From Thermodesulfobacteriota bacterium (GTDB lineage: Bacteria > Desulfobacterota > WTBG01 > CAIYCZ01 > CAIRTM01): a stretch of 64,000 nt of DNA. The notes under the pieces are model-generated. The model was not told the origin of the DNA. It ran no database searches and worked only from the letters and a program-made list of their open reading frames with translations. Below are positions 36,551 to 46,093 of the stretch, one piece after another (position 1 is the stretch's first letter; the number at the start of each line of letters is the position of its first letter). The position numbers were made by a program, and so were the translations under genes. Location of the stretch: NCBI GenBank assembly GCA_028278025.1, contig JANQFE010000150.1, forward strand, positions 20,538 to 84,537. The letters are read 5' to 3'.

Positions 36551-39220
36551 TTAAAATTTTTCATTAAAAAATTCAGGAAAATAAAACGTTTCATAATTAC
36601 TGAACATTCCGCTTACTTCCAGTTTCTCGAGCTGGTTTACACGGGTATCATCAAAGCCAAGCTCCCTGAAATCAATAATACCGTCAGGTGCATGACATTG
36701 GGTGCAACGGACAAACGCTTCCATTTCAGTTGTTTTATGCAGCTTATGCCACTGCTGCATATACTCATGATCAATACCGACTTTAATATCAACCTCAACC
36801 GGCTCCTCGGAGAGTAACGGCTGCCATTGCCCGTTAATGTTTTTAAATGGTGTCAGCTTTGAATAATGGTCATCAGTCTGGACAAACAGGCCCGTAGCTG
36901 GATCTATCTCCGTGCCGTACGGTTTGCCCTGGGGCTTAAATTTAGTGGGATTAACCCAGCCGAATTTAATTTTCTGGCCTTCTTCTACTTTCAGGTGGCA
37001 CGAATGGCAGGTTAAAAATTCCGTATGCAGATTCATCAATGCTTTTGCCTTCGACTTTTTTCCATGCGGATAGGGTGAATGACAGGTAATACAGGATGAT
37101 TTTTCCGCCCAGGCCTCCAGATTAATATCCTCGGTAGTCAAATGAAAATGTTTATGTTTCTGCTGCCGTTCCTGGTCCTTAATGCGCAGCGTCTGGTAAG
37201 ACAAAGTCAGGTTCTTTTCGGTTGCCGGCTCTTTTTTTCTTTCAAATTGAACTTTAAAGGTTAAATATCCGCTGACACTTGCTGACGTGAGCATAACCAC
37301 GGCAAACACTATGACGGCCTCAAGAATTGATCGTTTCTTTTGTGATGCAGGCACTGCACTAACAGGTCCCCGCAGCAGTTTTTCTTCTTCGGGATCAGCC
37401 ACGCCTTCCTTCACCTGGCGCTCGTATTCGAGGAAGTGCTCCTCTATCTGATGATCTTTATTAATCATACCGTTCCAGAAGGTCCACTGAACAGGAAACC
37501 TGCCGGGGGCCATATGCACATTATACATATGCCACAGGGTAATAACCAAAAATGCAAGCACGGATTCCTCTGCGTGCATCAGCCTTAAAATATTGACTGA
37601 AATTTTTGGAAAGGGCAGATACTGGACCATGAATTCCGGGAATAGCAGGCAGCATCCGGACAGGGTCAGCACCGAACAGCCCCAGATCATTGCCAGATAA
37701 TGGACTTTCTGTTTGTACATAAACTTTTCCATTTTAGGCCTGGTTCTCTCCAGCCCGAGAAAATAGCGTAAATCAAAATAAAGATCCTTAACGTCTCTTA
37801 ACAACGGGAACTGTGTACGGCGGATATCAAAGGTCCCGTTTGCAAGCCGTTTAAGACTGCCGAAAATAAGCACAATAATATGATAGGCACAGTCCAGGGT
37901 GAAAATAATGGCATTGATACGATGTATCTTGCGCGTCACATCTATTCCGCCCATCAGATCAATTACCTTATGAGAAAGTTCAGCATTGTGAAAAAACAGG
38001 GGCAGCCCGGTTGCAACCGCTACAGTAAATGCAAGAGCCATTATTATATGATTAAGCACAATATGGATAGAATAACGTGGATAATCGCCCTTGGGGTTGA
38101 ATGTTACATGACGGTGCAGATTGGGGATCGTCGGTTTTGCTGTACCGTCTGTTTGCGGTTTTTGGGCCAAGGGCTGCGGTTTTCTGAGCCAGCGGAAAAA
38201 ACGCGCGTCCTTGTTGCGCAGGCGTCCGTAGGTCTCAACTCCCATAAGCGTGAAAAGGAAGAAAAGCGTAATAAACATGACAGCTTCCATAATGATTTCA
38301 ACAACACGGATCTCAGGGCCTTTATCTTTATGTTTACTCAGATGGCTGTCAACCGCAGAAATTTTGGGACTGGCCCCGGGATGACATTCGCCTGTCTGGC
38401 AGGTCTGGTAGCGGTTGTCAGGATGAATTGAGGATTGAGGATCTTGCGGGGGACGGATATCATGAATGCTTTCCGAAGCATGACAGCTGATACAGTGAGC
38501 CGTATCATCACCACCGAATTGCAGTATACGATAATGAATGGTTTCTTTATATGTTTCAACCGCCTCTGCCTGCGGCCCTGTAAACCCCATTACATTATGA
38601 AAATCTTTATCAGCATGACAGCTGGCACACAGTTCAACGATCTCCATAGCCGGTCTGCTTGTCTTGTGCTTGAAACGGTGGGATATGTGCATAAACACGC
38701 TTTCCATCCCTTTTTCCGTATGACAATTAAGACAGCGCTTCAGGACTTTTTCTGAAGGCACTTCTTCAGGCAGGACATACAGATCATTTAAGTGACAGTA
38801 TTTACAGTCAGGCTTTAAGGCGGCTTTTTCCGGGGAATCATCCGGTTTGACGCCATGAATACTTTTTTGCAGATTGGCGGCTACAGCCTGATGTGAAAAA
38901 TTTTGTCCGGTCATATTCTTAAATTTGTCAATGTGGCAGGTCTTATTACAGTTAACCTTTTCGGTCTCGCCGTGAGGCACTTTGGTAATATCGCTGTGGC
39001 AGCCTACACAGGTAACATCCCGATGAATTGATTGGTGAAAAACTTCAGTGTCAACATAATAATTTTGAAGAGTACCCTCATCATCATAGACCCGGAGCCT
39101 GCGGTATTTATGACAAAAAAGACAGTTCTGCGGATCGCTGGCAAACAAAAGGGTACTGCAGATATGCAGGCCGAGCAAGCATGTAATAATACAGATCCAT
39201 ATGGTTTTCTTGTTTAACAT
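36551..39220 (-). CDS. CbcL-like fused multiheme c / diheme b cytochrome
   Basis: 889 residues. Residues 33-280 hold six CXXCH, one CX3CH (CNKTCH) and one CX4CH (CQTGECH). A TM near 305-328 leads to a four-helix b-type domain of the formate dehydrogenase gamma/b561 kind (about 370-600) with histidines in YSIHIVLNHIIM, RKIHRINAI, YHIIV and LWHMYNVH. A further TM near 630-655 precedes three C-terminal CXXCH (CITCH, CHSCH, CTQCH). The c-plus-b layout matches CbcL-type quinol-oxidising cytochromes at the inner membrane. It is the fused equivalent of the gene pair at 43242-45987. Confidence 0.9.
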   Translation of the reverse strand: MLNKKTIWICIITCLLGLHICSTLLFASDPQNCLFCHKYRRLRVYDDEGTLQNYYVDTEVFHQSIHRDVTCVGCHSDITKVPHGETEKVNCNKTCHIDKFKNMTGQNFSHQAVAANLQKSIHGVKPDDSPEKAALKPDCKYCHLNDLYVLPEEVPSEKVLKRCLNCHTEKGMESVFMHISHRFKHKTSRPAMEIVELCASCHADKDFHNVMGFTGPQAEAVETYKETIHYRILQFGGDDTAHCISCHASESIHDIRPPQDPQSSIHPDNRYQTCQTGECHPGASPKISAVDSHLSKHKDKGPEIRVVEIIMEAVMFITLFFLFTLMGVETYGRLRNKDARFFRWLRKPQPLAQKPQTDGTAKPTIPNLHRHVTFNPKGDYPRYSIHIVLNHIIMALAFTVAVATGLPLFFHNAELSHKVIDLMGGIDVTRKIHRINAIIFTLDCAYHIIVLIFGSLKRLANGTFDIRRTQFPLLRDVKDLYFDLRYFLGLERTRPKMEKFMYKQKVHYLAMIWGCSVLTLSGCCLLFPEFMVQYLPFPKISVNILRLMHAEESVLAFLVITLWHMYNVHMAPGRFPVQWTFWNGMINKDHQIEEHFLEYERQVKEGVADPEEEKLLRGPVSAVPASQKKRSILEAVIVFAVVMLTSASVSGYLTFKVQFERKKEPATEKNLTLSYQTLRIKDQERQQKHKHFHLTTEDINLEAWAEKSSCITCHSPYPHGKKSKAKALMNLHTEFLTCHSCHLKVEEGQKIKFGWVNPTKFKPQGKPYGTEIDPATGLFVQTDDHYSKLTPFKNINGQWQPLLSEEPVEVDIKVGIDHEYMQQWHKLHKTTEMEAFVRCTQCHAPDGIIDFRELGFDDTRVNQLEKLEVSGMFSNYETFYFPEFFNEKF

Positions 39221-39236
39221 TAAAAACTCCTGTTTC

Positions 39237-40181
39237 TTAGTCAGTTATTATTTGGTAAACTTGCACCTGGTTTGCCAGCATCTCCACGACATAGAGCCGT
39301 TGGCGCCCATCAATGGTTATGCCAACCGGTGTTTGCCATTTAATTACTTTACCATCTTCATCTGCGGCCACTGCTTTAAAGTAGCCATAGCGGTTGAAAA
39401 CCTGAATAACGCCAAGGTAGCTGTCGCTTACAAAAATATTATTGTCCCTATCAACACAGGCACCTTTGGGACGATAGAGCTGTCCCAGGTCAACGCCCCA
39501 TTCTCCGATTGAGGTGAGTGCTTCGCCCTTGGGGCTCCAAATCTGCACTCTGGTATTGAGCACATCAACAACAATTACAGATGTGTCTTTGCCCAGGGCA
39601 ATTAAGAAAGGGTGGTTGAACATTTGCATGCCATCTCCCAGGGAGCCCCAGGTGTCTTTTTGTTTGAAGTTTTTCAGGGAATAAACCAGGATATGGTGAT
39701 TATCATTATCAACCACGTACAGACGTTTACGCTTGTCATCAACAACCAGGTCTACCGGATCACTGGGCAGTTCTTTTTTGCCGGCTGTTACGGGAAAGCT
39801 GTCTATAAATGCACCGTTGGGAGAAAACAGCTGCACCCTGCGGTTACGGCTGTCAGCCACATATACGCGTCCCTGCCGGTCCGTAGTGATCCCGAGAGGA
39901 GCATTAAAGCGTCCCTTTGCAGTGCCCGCGCCGCCAAAGCTGGAAAGAAACACCCCGTCCTCATCAAATATTTTCACCCTGTTATTTACTCCGTCAAGGA
40001 CGTAAATACGGAAATCCTCTCCGACAGCTACATCACTTGGCTGCAAAAAATTATGTGTGATAGTGAAAAGCTGCCTTAGCGGGATTGTCTCAAATGCATG
40101 GCTGCCCCCCGAATGCAACAGTATACATACTATTACGATAAAAGCACTCAGACATGCCGGGCTTCTGTTAAACGTTCCCAT
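39237..40181 (-). CDS. Exported NHL beta-propeller protein
   Basis: 314 residues, signal peptide ending SHAFE. About six NHL repeats cover the mature protein (QPSDVAVGEDFRIYVLDGVN, GRFNAPLGITTDRQGRVYVAD, LYRPKGACVDRDNNIFVSDS). It is a close paralog of 42243-43172, with the same opening LRQLFTITHNFLQPSDVAVG pattern in shortened form. A periplasmic scaffold or docking platform for the adjacent cytochromes is inferred; no catalytic residues are seen. It sits between a 16-heme gene and a b/c cytochrome gene. Confidence 0.88.
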   Translation of the reverse strand: MGTFNRSPACLSAFIVIVCILLHSGGSHAFETIPLRQLFTITHNFLQPSDVAVGEDFRIYVLDGVNNRVKIFDEDGVFLSSFGGAGTAKGRFNAPLGITTDRQGRVYVADSRNRRVQLFSPNGAFIDSFPVTAGKKELPSDPVDLVVDDKRKRLYVVDNDNHHILVYSLKNFKQKDTWGSLGDGMQMFNHPFLIALGKDTSVIVVDVLNTRVQIWSPKGEALTSIGEWGVDLGQLYRPKGACVDRDNNIFVSDSYLGVIQVFNRYGYFKAVAADEDGKVIKWQTPVGITIDGRQRLYVVEMLANQVQVYQIITD

Positions 40182-40196
40182 AGTTTTCCCTGCGTT

Positions 40197-42182
40197 CTAA
40201 TCCTTCTCTTTTTCTCTGCTGATTTTGCTGTGGTAATATTTGAATTTTATAAGTCCGTCTTGTTTATGACATCGTGCACATAAATCTATGTGCAGATCAG
40301 CCCGCAAGAAACTGGTAGTTGCATTGCCCTCAACATTTACGCCCGGTCCTGGTCCATCCCTGTGGTGATCCCACCGATGCGGGTTGTGACAGGTAGAGCA
40401 GGCAATATTACCGCGCTCTGAAATTTCTCCTTCATCGGTATAAAAAGGAAATTCATGTTTCACCAGATCAAAGTATGTTATGGGCTGATCTGCCTGGCTG
40501 TCTTCTCGTGGGTGAAGGCCGTATTTTGGAATATGTTGTTCTGCAACACCTCCGGGTATATGACACCCGGTACACATCATGGTCATAATATCATTTTCGG
40601 CAGCATATGATGTATTCCACCACTTCAGGGTGGCCGGTCCCAGCGGTGCCGACCACAGGTATTTTTGGTGGCTGGCATTATGGGCGACATGGCAGGGGCT
40701 GCATACCCCGCCTTGCTGCGGCAACTGTCCGGAAACATTTATAAAATCAGGGGCAGTTATGCGCAGGTCATGATCGGTTCCCACTACAGATCCGTGCCGC
40801 GGATGACAATCGATGCAAATCCCGGAAGCACCCTCGCGTGATAAACGCAGGTACTTGCCATGTTTGACCCCCTGCTTTACCAGATCATCATAAAAGGGCA
40901 AAGGATTATGAATATCATGACAGGTATCACAGCGGATTTTCATTTTGGACCGGAAGAAACGTTTTGCAGAAAAAGTAATGTCCATAGGGTGGGAAAAATC
41001 CCTCGGCATAATCTTCTCCGCGGGGCCACCCGGGCCATGACAATTAATACAAAACTCACCTGCTGATCCGTCGATCTTTTGTGTGCGGGCCCACATCATT
41101 TCACCGGCACCATCGTGCACAATATGGCAGGGTGAACACGGGCCCGTGTGTGCAGCCTTTTGCCCCTTGATATTTTTTTCATCGGGGGCAAAAGTTTTTA
41201 TATCATGTTTGGAACCTGAAATTTCTCTTTTTTCCGCATGGCATTGCAGACAAAGTGAGTCCTTGTAGTTGCGTTCTGCAAGCAGTTTTTTATTGTCAAC
41301 CGCATTATGCGGGCTGTGACAGGTCCTGCAGATAAGTTCGCCCCTGCTGCCAAGGACTAATTTTTCGCCATGGGCCCACTGCGGCGGCATCCTGGTAGTC
41401 TTCGGCTTTATATTAACCGGATGGCTGTAACGGTCCGAAGCAGCAGGCCTGGGCATGGCCGGGCCTTTCCCATGACAGGTTATACATAAAATTGATCTTG
41501 TTGTATCTTCTGTGGTCAATACAAGAAACTTATTGTTTTTTCCGCCGTGCGCTATATGACATGTTTCACAAATGACCTGGTTGCGTATGGCTGTCCCGAA
41601 ACGGCCACCGCCTTTTAAAATCTCAGATGGTCTTCTGTCAGCGCTCACATCAATTGAGTGGTTACCCTGTTTGCTCCCGCCCAGTTTATTGGTGTGACAC
41701 ATTTTGCAAAAATCCGAATTCTTGTTTGAGCCTCTTATGAAAAGTTCAATCTCGTCTGCAGCTTCATTGCTGCTTGGAAGCGCATGCGGCGTATGGCACG
41801 TAGCGCATTGCATTTTCCCGTCATAATCAAGTGGAAACTCCTCAGGAATGATTACATTTTTTGAGGGTACTATGCCTGACCGGTGGCCGGGTCCGTGAAA
41901 AACCGAGTTTCTCGAATCAGCAATCGAACCGTCATGACAGGAAAGACACATTTCCGGGCTGGCAACTTTTTTCTCTTTTGGAAAGGGCAGAAGCTCTCCA
42001 TCCCGGTTTTCAGAAAAAAAAGCATTTACCCACTGCAAATGACAAATAGCACATTTTTTTGCCGAATCAGGCTTGTTCGGATGAAGCATCTGCGCTTGCG
42101 CAGCAGTTACCGCTAAGCAGCTACTGCAGATTATGTAAAAAGCAGTAATTATTTTTTCATACATGCGACTGCTCAGGCTCAT
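40197..42182 (-). CDS. Periplasmic 16-heme c-type cytochrome (paralog B)
   Basis: About 661 residues from the ATG at 42182, chosen for the GGAAGGA 6 bases upstream; an ATG at 42224 is an alternative. Signal peptide ends AAQAQ. Sixteen CXXCH sites, CAICH to CARCH, in the same order and spacing as paralog A at 34497-36545. Shared blocks include AKKCAICHLQWV, CLSCHDGS, HSIDVSADRRPSEILKGGG, GEMMWAR and MPRDFSHPMDIT. It follows the NHL gene of its module by 60 bases and is likely a periplasmic relay. Confidence 0.92.
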   Translation of the reverse strand: MSLSSRMYEKIITAFYIICSSCLAVTAAQAQMLHPNKPDSAKKCAICHLQWVNAFFSENRDGELLPFPKEKKVASPEMCLSCHDGSIADSRNSVFHGPGHRSGIVPSKNVIIPEEFPLDYDGKMQCATCHTPHALPSSNEAADEIELFIRGSNKNSDFCKMCHTNKLGGSKQGNHSIDVSADRRPSEILKGGGRFGTAIRNQVICETCHIAHGGKNNKFLVLTTEDTTRSILCITCHGKGPAMPRPAASDRYSHPVNIKPKTTRMPPQWAHGEKLVLGSRGELICRTCHSPHNAVDNKKLLAERNYKDSLCLQCHAEKREISGSKHDIKTFAPDEKNIKGQKAAHTGPCSPCHIVHDGAGEMMWARTQKIDGSAGEFCINCHGPGGPAEKIMPRDFSHPMDITFSAKRFFRSKMKIRCDTCHDIHNPLPFYDDLVKQGVKHGKYLRLSREGASGICIDCHPRHGSVVGTDHDLRITAPDFINVSGQLPQQGGVCSPCHVAHNASHQKYLWSAPLGPATLKWWNTSYAAENDIMTMMCTGCHIPGGVAEQHIPKYGLHPREDSQADQPITYFDLVKHEFPFYTDEGEISERGNIACSTCHNPHRWDHHRDGPGPGVNVEGNATTSFLRADLHIDLCARCHKQDGLIKFKYYHSKISREKEKD

Positions 42183-42242
42183 TATAATCCTTCCATCCAA
42201 ACAAATTCGTATCTTAATGCACATGTCATGAGGATCGTAGCC

Positions 42243-43172
42243 TCAGTTGAGTATTTGAAAAACTCTTGCCCTGTTTAAGGTCATCTCAATAACATAGATA
42301 TGCAAATCATTGTCCACCACAATACCGGAGGGTGTGTTAAATCGCAGCAACTCTTTTTTCTCGTTACCCAGCACTCCCAAGAATTTTCGGAATCTTTCAA
42401 AAACCTGAACAACCCCAAGATAACTGTCGCTGACATAAATACGATTATTTTTATCAATTGCAATGCCCTTGGGACGGTAGAACTGCCCCCGATCAACACC
42501 CCACTTGCCGATCACCGACATGGTTCGGCCTTCGGCATTCAGTGCCTGAACGCGCGTATTCAAAACATCAACAACATAGAGAGTGGACTGGTTATCTGTG
42601 GCGGCCAGGAAGGGATATTGAAACTCTCCCGGTTTCTCACCTCGTTCACCCCATTTTTCCAACAGCTTGGATCCGTCTTTTGTATAAACAAGAATTCGGT
42701 GATTGTCATTATCAACAACATAGCAGCGGTTCATAGCATCATCCAGCGCGATATCTGTTGGATCTGCCGGCAGCGGGCTTTTTTTCGTATCAACCGGAAA
42801 TTCAAATGTAAAGTGCCCCTCCGGGTCAAAAACCTGTATCAGATGATTGCCGGAATCTGCAATATAGACCGCACCATTATTGTCAACATCAATTCCGATC
42901 GGATTATTAAAGGTGCCTCTGCCGTTTCCGCGGGTGCCGAATGAGGATTTGTAGTTACCCTTTCTATCAAAAATGACAACCCTGCTGTTGACACCATCAA
43001 GGACATAAACACGTCCTTTTGTACCCACAGCAATATCACTTGGATGTAAAAAATCAGCCTCTATATCAAAAAGATGGCGGGTCTGTATGACAGGGACATC
43101 ATCACCACAGCATATCTGGATACTAACCGGTATAAATATAAATAAAAGTAGAAATGTTTTTATGGTACGCAT
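42243..43172 (-). CDS. Exported NHL beta-propeller protein
   Basis: 309 residues, signal peptide (MRTIKTFLLLFIFIPVSIQICCG). NHL repeats span residues 45-300 (HPSDIAVGTKGRVYVLDGVN, GTFNNPIGIDVDNNGAVYIAD, PGEFQYPFLAATDNQSTLYVVD, FYRPKGIAIDKNNRIYVSDS). Paralog of 39237-40181, in the same relation to its 16-heme and b/c genes except for gene order. Inferred as a periplasmic organiser of the electron-transfer complex. Confidence 0.88.
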   Translation of the reverse strand: MRTIKTFLLLFIFIPVSIQICCGDDVPVIQTRHLFDIEADFLHPSDIAVGTKGRVYVLDGVNSRVVIFDRKGNYKSSFGTRGNGRGTFNNPIGIDVDNNGAVYIADSGNHLIQVFDPEGHFTFEFPVDTKKSPLPADPTDIALDDAMNRCYVVDNDNHRILVYTKDGSKLLEKWGERGEKPGEFQYPFLAATDNQSTLYVVDVLNTRVQALNAEGRTMSVIGKWGVDRGQFYRPKGIAIDKNNRIYVSDSYLGVVQVFERFRKFLGVLGNEKKELLRFNTPSGIVVDNDLHIYVIEMTLNRARVFQILN

Positions 43173-43241
43173 ACTGTTCCCATTATAATATGTATACTAT
43201 TTTTTAATCGCCAGAGATGCCTGCATCTTCTGTGCAGCACA

Positions 43242-44909
43242 TTATTTGGTTTTACCCGGCTCCAAAAAAGCCGGCGTATAGAACTGTTCATATTCGTTAA
43301 TCATCTTTGTTATTTGATCGTTGGCCACCTGGCTGATCCTGCGCTCAGGAAAGCCGACCTTTTCCAGTGGTAGAAATGGATTCCTGCGGTTATGGCACTC
43401 ACCGCAGGCAACCGGCTTTTCAGATATATTTTCATGAATAAGCTTTACGATACTCTTTTTTTCTGCAGTATCGATATCTTCAGACTGTATTTTCTCCATA
43501 TAATCATCGGCCAAGGCCCTTTCCGCTTCAATGGTATGCCGATCAGCTTCACCGTCGACACAGGTTTCGCAGGGGGTTAGCTTGATGTCCAGCTCATCGA
43601 TTGGGCTATTACCAATTTCGGGTTCTGTTACAAGGTTGCCGGTTGAACGGTTGTACCAGTAGTAGGCCAGCTGCTGCTGTCCTTCCATAGGCCGCGTATG
43701 GCAAGTCTGACAGGCAAAATACAGATTGTGCATGTTGAGAAAGGACCTCATGTTGACAGAATTGCCGTGAGGCAAATCACCGTGGCAGGTAATGCAGTGG
43801 GATGTATTATCAGGTGCAATGCCCAGTTCAATACGATGATAATGATCCTTTATCTTTTTTTCCTGAACAAAGCGATATCCGCGATACAGCTTCTTGTTTT
43901 CACTATCCTCTATTCGAATTTCTTCCAAAAAATTCGGCTCAATGAGCGGTTCCACCTCAGGTTCCGGTTCTGTAGTGACTATCTGATAACCGAAAACAAA
44001 AACAGATTCATAAATAACCTTGCAGATAAAATAGGAAGAGGTAATCACAGCCAGAAACATTATCGACATAAAACATTTCATAAATATTCTTTTCACAAGG
44101 GTACCCTCGTATACATAGCTTTGACTGAGAGGTTTAATTTTATCATCCAGTCCGGCTGCCCGCATCGCTTTGACGTAGTCTTCATAGTGATACTGAATTA
44201 TCTCCTGCTCACCCATATAGCCATTGAGCCAGGCCTTGCCCATTGGAAAGACCGCCGGGGTAAGGTGAACATTGTAAATATGCCAGATAAATATTACGAT
44301 GCTGGCAAGAAAGGCCTCATCGCTGTGGGCAATATAGGCAAAATTCAGCACGTTACCGGTAAAAAACTTAGTAAAAAAGGATTCCCCCCAAAGAAAGTAG
44401 CCCGAAGTTCCGATGACGGGGATTCCCCAAAACACCGCCAGGTAGCCGAACTTTTCCTTCAGCCCGTGAGCCACCAGTGACGGCCGCTCATCAGTGAGAA
44501 AGAAAAAGTATCGCATGGCGGCACGCAGCTCCCTTAAATCCGTCATATTGATAACCATAGGCAGACGCGACAGAGCCTCAAGGCCGGTTTTTACGGTCAG
44601 CGTACCCTTCTTTTTCAAGGGTAACAGATAATAGTGCCAAGCGCAGGCAATCACATAAAAAATATGGAAAATAAAGCCTAACGTCATTATTACAGCGCTT
44701 ATGCGATGGATGAGTGGAGCATAGGTAATGCCGCCGACAAGGCTATACAGCACTTCACCCCAGTGGGTGTGGTGAAACTTCAGCGGCAGCCCGGTAAGCG
44801 CAAGCAGCGTAAATGATCCAAAAACGACTATGTGCTGAATCCTCTGGTTCAGCGTCAGCCGGTGAAAATAGAGTTTTCCGTCCTTTTCAGTAACATGTGT
44901 TGTGCTCAT
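43242..44909 (-). CDS. Inner-membrane diheme b / triheme c cytochrome (split CbcL-like, b half)
   Basis: About 555 residues from the ATG at 44909, one base after the upstream stop and with AGAGGAAC before it. Four-helix b-type domain (about 15-250) with histidines in QRIQHIVV, LIHRISAVI, IFHIFYVI and IWHIYNVH, then a TM near 300 and a periplasmic tail with CITCHGDLPHG, CQTCH and CGECH. A CETCVDGEADRH stretch is not a heme site. It aligns with residues 365-889 of the fused protein at 36551-39220. With the c half (44911-45987) it should form a quinol-oxidising complex. Confidence 0.9.
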   Translation of the reverse strand: MSTTHVTEKDGKLYFHRLTLNQRIQHIVVFGSFTLLALTGLPLKFHHTHWGEVLYSLVGGITYAPLIHRISAVIMTLGFIFHIFYVIACAWHYYLLPLKKKGTLTVKTGLEALSRLPMVINMTDLRELRAAMRYFFFLTDERPSLVAHGLKEKFGYLAVFWGIPVIGTSGYFLWGESFFTKFFTGNVLNFAYIAHSDEAFLASIVIFIWHIYNVHLTPAVFPMGKAWLNGYMGEQEIIQYHYEDYVKAMRAAGLDDKIKPLSQSYVYEGTLVKRIFMKCFMSIMFLAVITSSYFICKVIYESVFVFGYQIVTTEPEPEVEPLIEPNFLEEIRIEDSENKKLYRGYRFVQEKKIKDHYHRIELGIAPDNTSHCITCHGDLPHGNSVNMRSFLNMHNLYFACQTCHTRPMEGQQQLAYYWYNRSTGNLVTEPEIGNSPIDELDIKLTPCETCVDGEADRHTIEAERALADDYMEKIQSEDIDTAEKKSIVKLIHENISEKPVACGECHNRRNPFLPLEKVGFPERRISQVANDQITKMINEYEQFYTPAFLEPGKTK

Positions 44910-44910
44910 A

Positions 44911-45987
44911 CTATTTGTTCCTCTTCTTAAAAAAAGCAGCATTAGGAAAGATGTTGCGTGCCATATCAAGGACAGTAAAAGTCATCAGCGGGATAAAACT
45001 ACCCAGGGTAAGCACAACAAAAAAACAGCAGACATAAAATTCAAGAGGGTTTTTCTTGGCGGTCAGCAAAACGTGGGCCTTGTAGCCCGCAAGATTCATT
45101 TCAGATTCAGGGTGGCAGTCAATGTCGGAGCATGTTTTGTATATGTTGTCTTCGTGCGAGGCTGATTCAGGGTCATGCATGGAGCGGATTTCGTGAATCG
45201 ACTGTCCAGGCAGCACATGGCAATCGGTGCACTCCGCCGAACGCTCATCTCCAAATGCAAGGGCTTTACCGTGAAAAGTTTCCATGTATGATTTGAGCAG
45301 GTTTGGTAAACCGTGGCGTTCCATCATGGCTGTATCACCATGGCAGGAACCGCACATTTCAATTACTTCAAGAGGCTTGCGCAGTTTTTGCATTCTTGAG
45401 GTAAAATGACTGAAAAACTTACTCATAAAGGCTTCTTCTTCATGACAAATGGAACATCGCTGAATCGTCTTCTTTTCGAGCCCCGGCATGTCTGTTTTTA
45501 AAAACGCCAGTGGCCGATACAGGGGGTCCTGGTGGCAGGTTATACAATCAGGGTAATCTTCCTGATGTTCCTTTAAGGTTCCATCTTTTTCAACCGCGCT
45601 GTGAACACTTTGCGCTAAAAAATCTCCCACGTTCCGATGCGAAAAAGGCAACCCTGATGACGGCTCATCCATGTGGCATATGCTGAGACAATCAACCTTT
45701 GCGACGGTTTCATGCGGGAATTTTTCTATATTTGCATGACAGTCAGAGCATTTTAGATTGCCGTGTGGACTGTTTAAATACAGGTCTTCAGTAACATATA
45801 GCAGCCTGAAATCACCCTCACTGTTAATATAGCTCAGTCCCCTGTATCTATGACAAAAAAGGCAGTTTTCTTCATCGACTGCGTGCGTATCAGAGACCGT
45901 GCTGCCAAAGCCCAGAAGTAAGAGTACCAGGCAGGTGACAACTCGTACTGCATGATTGCAGTAAGCTTTTGTGTTTTTATGCTGCAT
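44911..45987 (-). CDS. Multiheme cytochrome subunit (split CbcL-like, c half)
   Basis: About 358 residues from the ATG at 45987 (GGGGAT upstream; a TTG at 45990 is possible). Signal peptide, then six CXXCH, one CX3CH (CLSICH) and one CX4CH (CSDIDCH), in exactly the order seen in the N-terminal third of the fused protein at 36551. A C-terminal TM (about 315-345) is also shared, as are CLFCHRYRG, PHE(T)..KV and SIHEIR..DPES. It stops one base before the b half begins, so translation is coupled. Confidence 0.9.
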   Translation of the reverse strand: MQHKNTKAYCNHAVRVVTCLVLLLLGFGSTVSDTHAVDEENCLFCHRYRGLSYINSEGDFRLLYVTEDLYLNSPHGNLKCSDCHANIEKFPHETVAKVDCLSICHMDEPSSGLPFSHRNVGDFLAQSVHSAVEKDGTLKEHQEDYPDCITCHQDPLYRPLAFLKTDMPGLEKKTIQRCSICHEEEAFMSKFFSHFTSRMQKLRKPLEVIEMCGSCHGDTAMMERHGLPNLLKSYMETFHGKALAFGDERSAECTDCHVLPGQSIHEIRSMHDPESASHEDNIYKTCSDIDCHPESEMNLAGYKAHVLLTAKKNPLEFYVCCFFVVLTLGSFIPLMTFTVLDMARNIFPNAAFFKKRNK

Positions 45988-46093
45988 CAATTATCCCCTG
46001 TTTCGGTGTGCCGGACACCTCTCATGTCTTTGCTCTATTCTTTTTATAATTTTATCCAAAAATAGTGCTACTGCATACCTACCATCTATGCCA

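Noticed and set aside
42300..42944. A long open frame antisense to the NHL gene
   Set aside because: It is the reverse of a repeat-rich coding gene with clear NHL homology; its own translation shows no domain or start signal. The long antisense frames at 47267-48019, 54717-55403 and 57319-58038 were rejected for the same reason.
43560..43600. CETCVDGEADRH as a fourth heme site in the b-type cytochrome
   Set aside because: His does not directly follow the second Cys, and the fused paralog has only three C-terminal sites.
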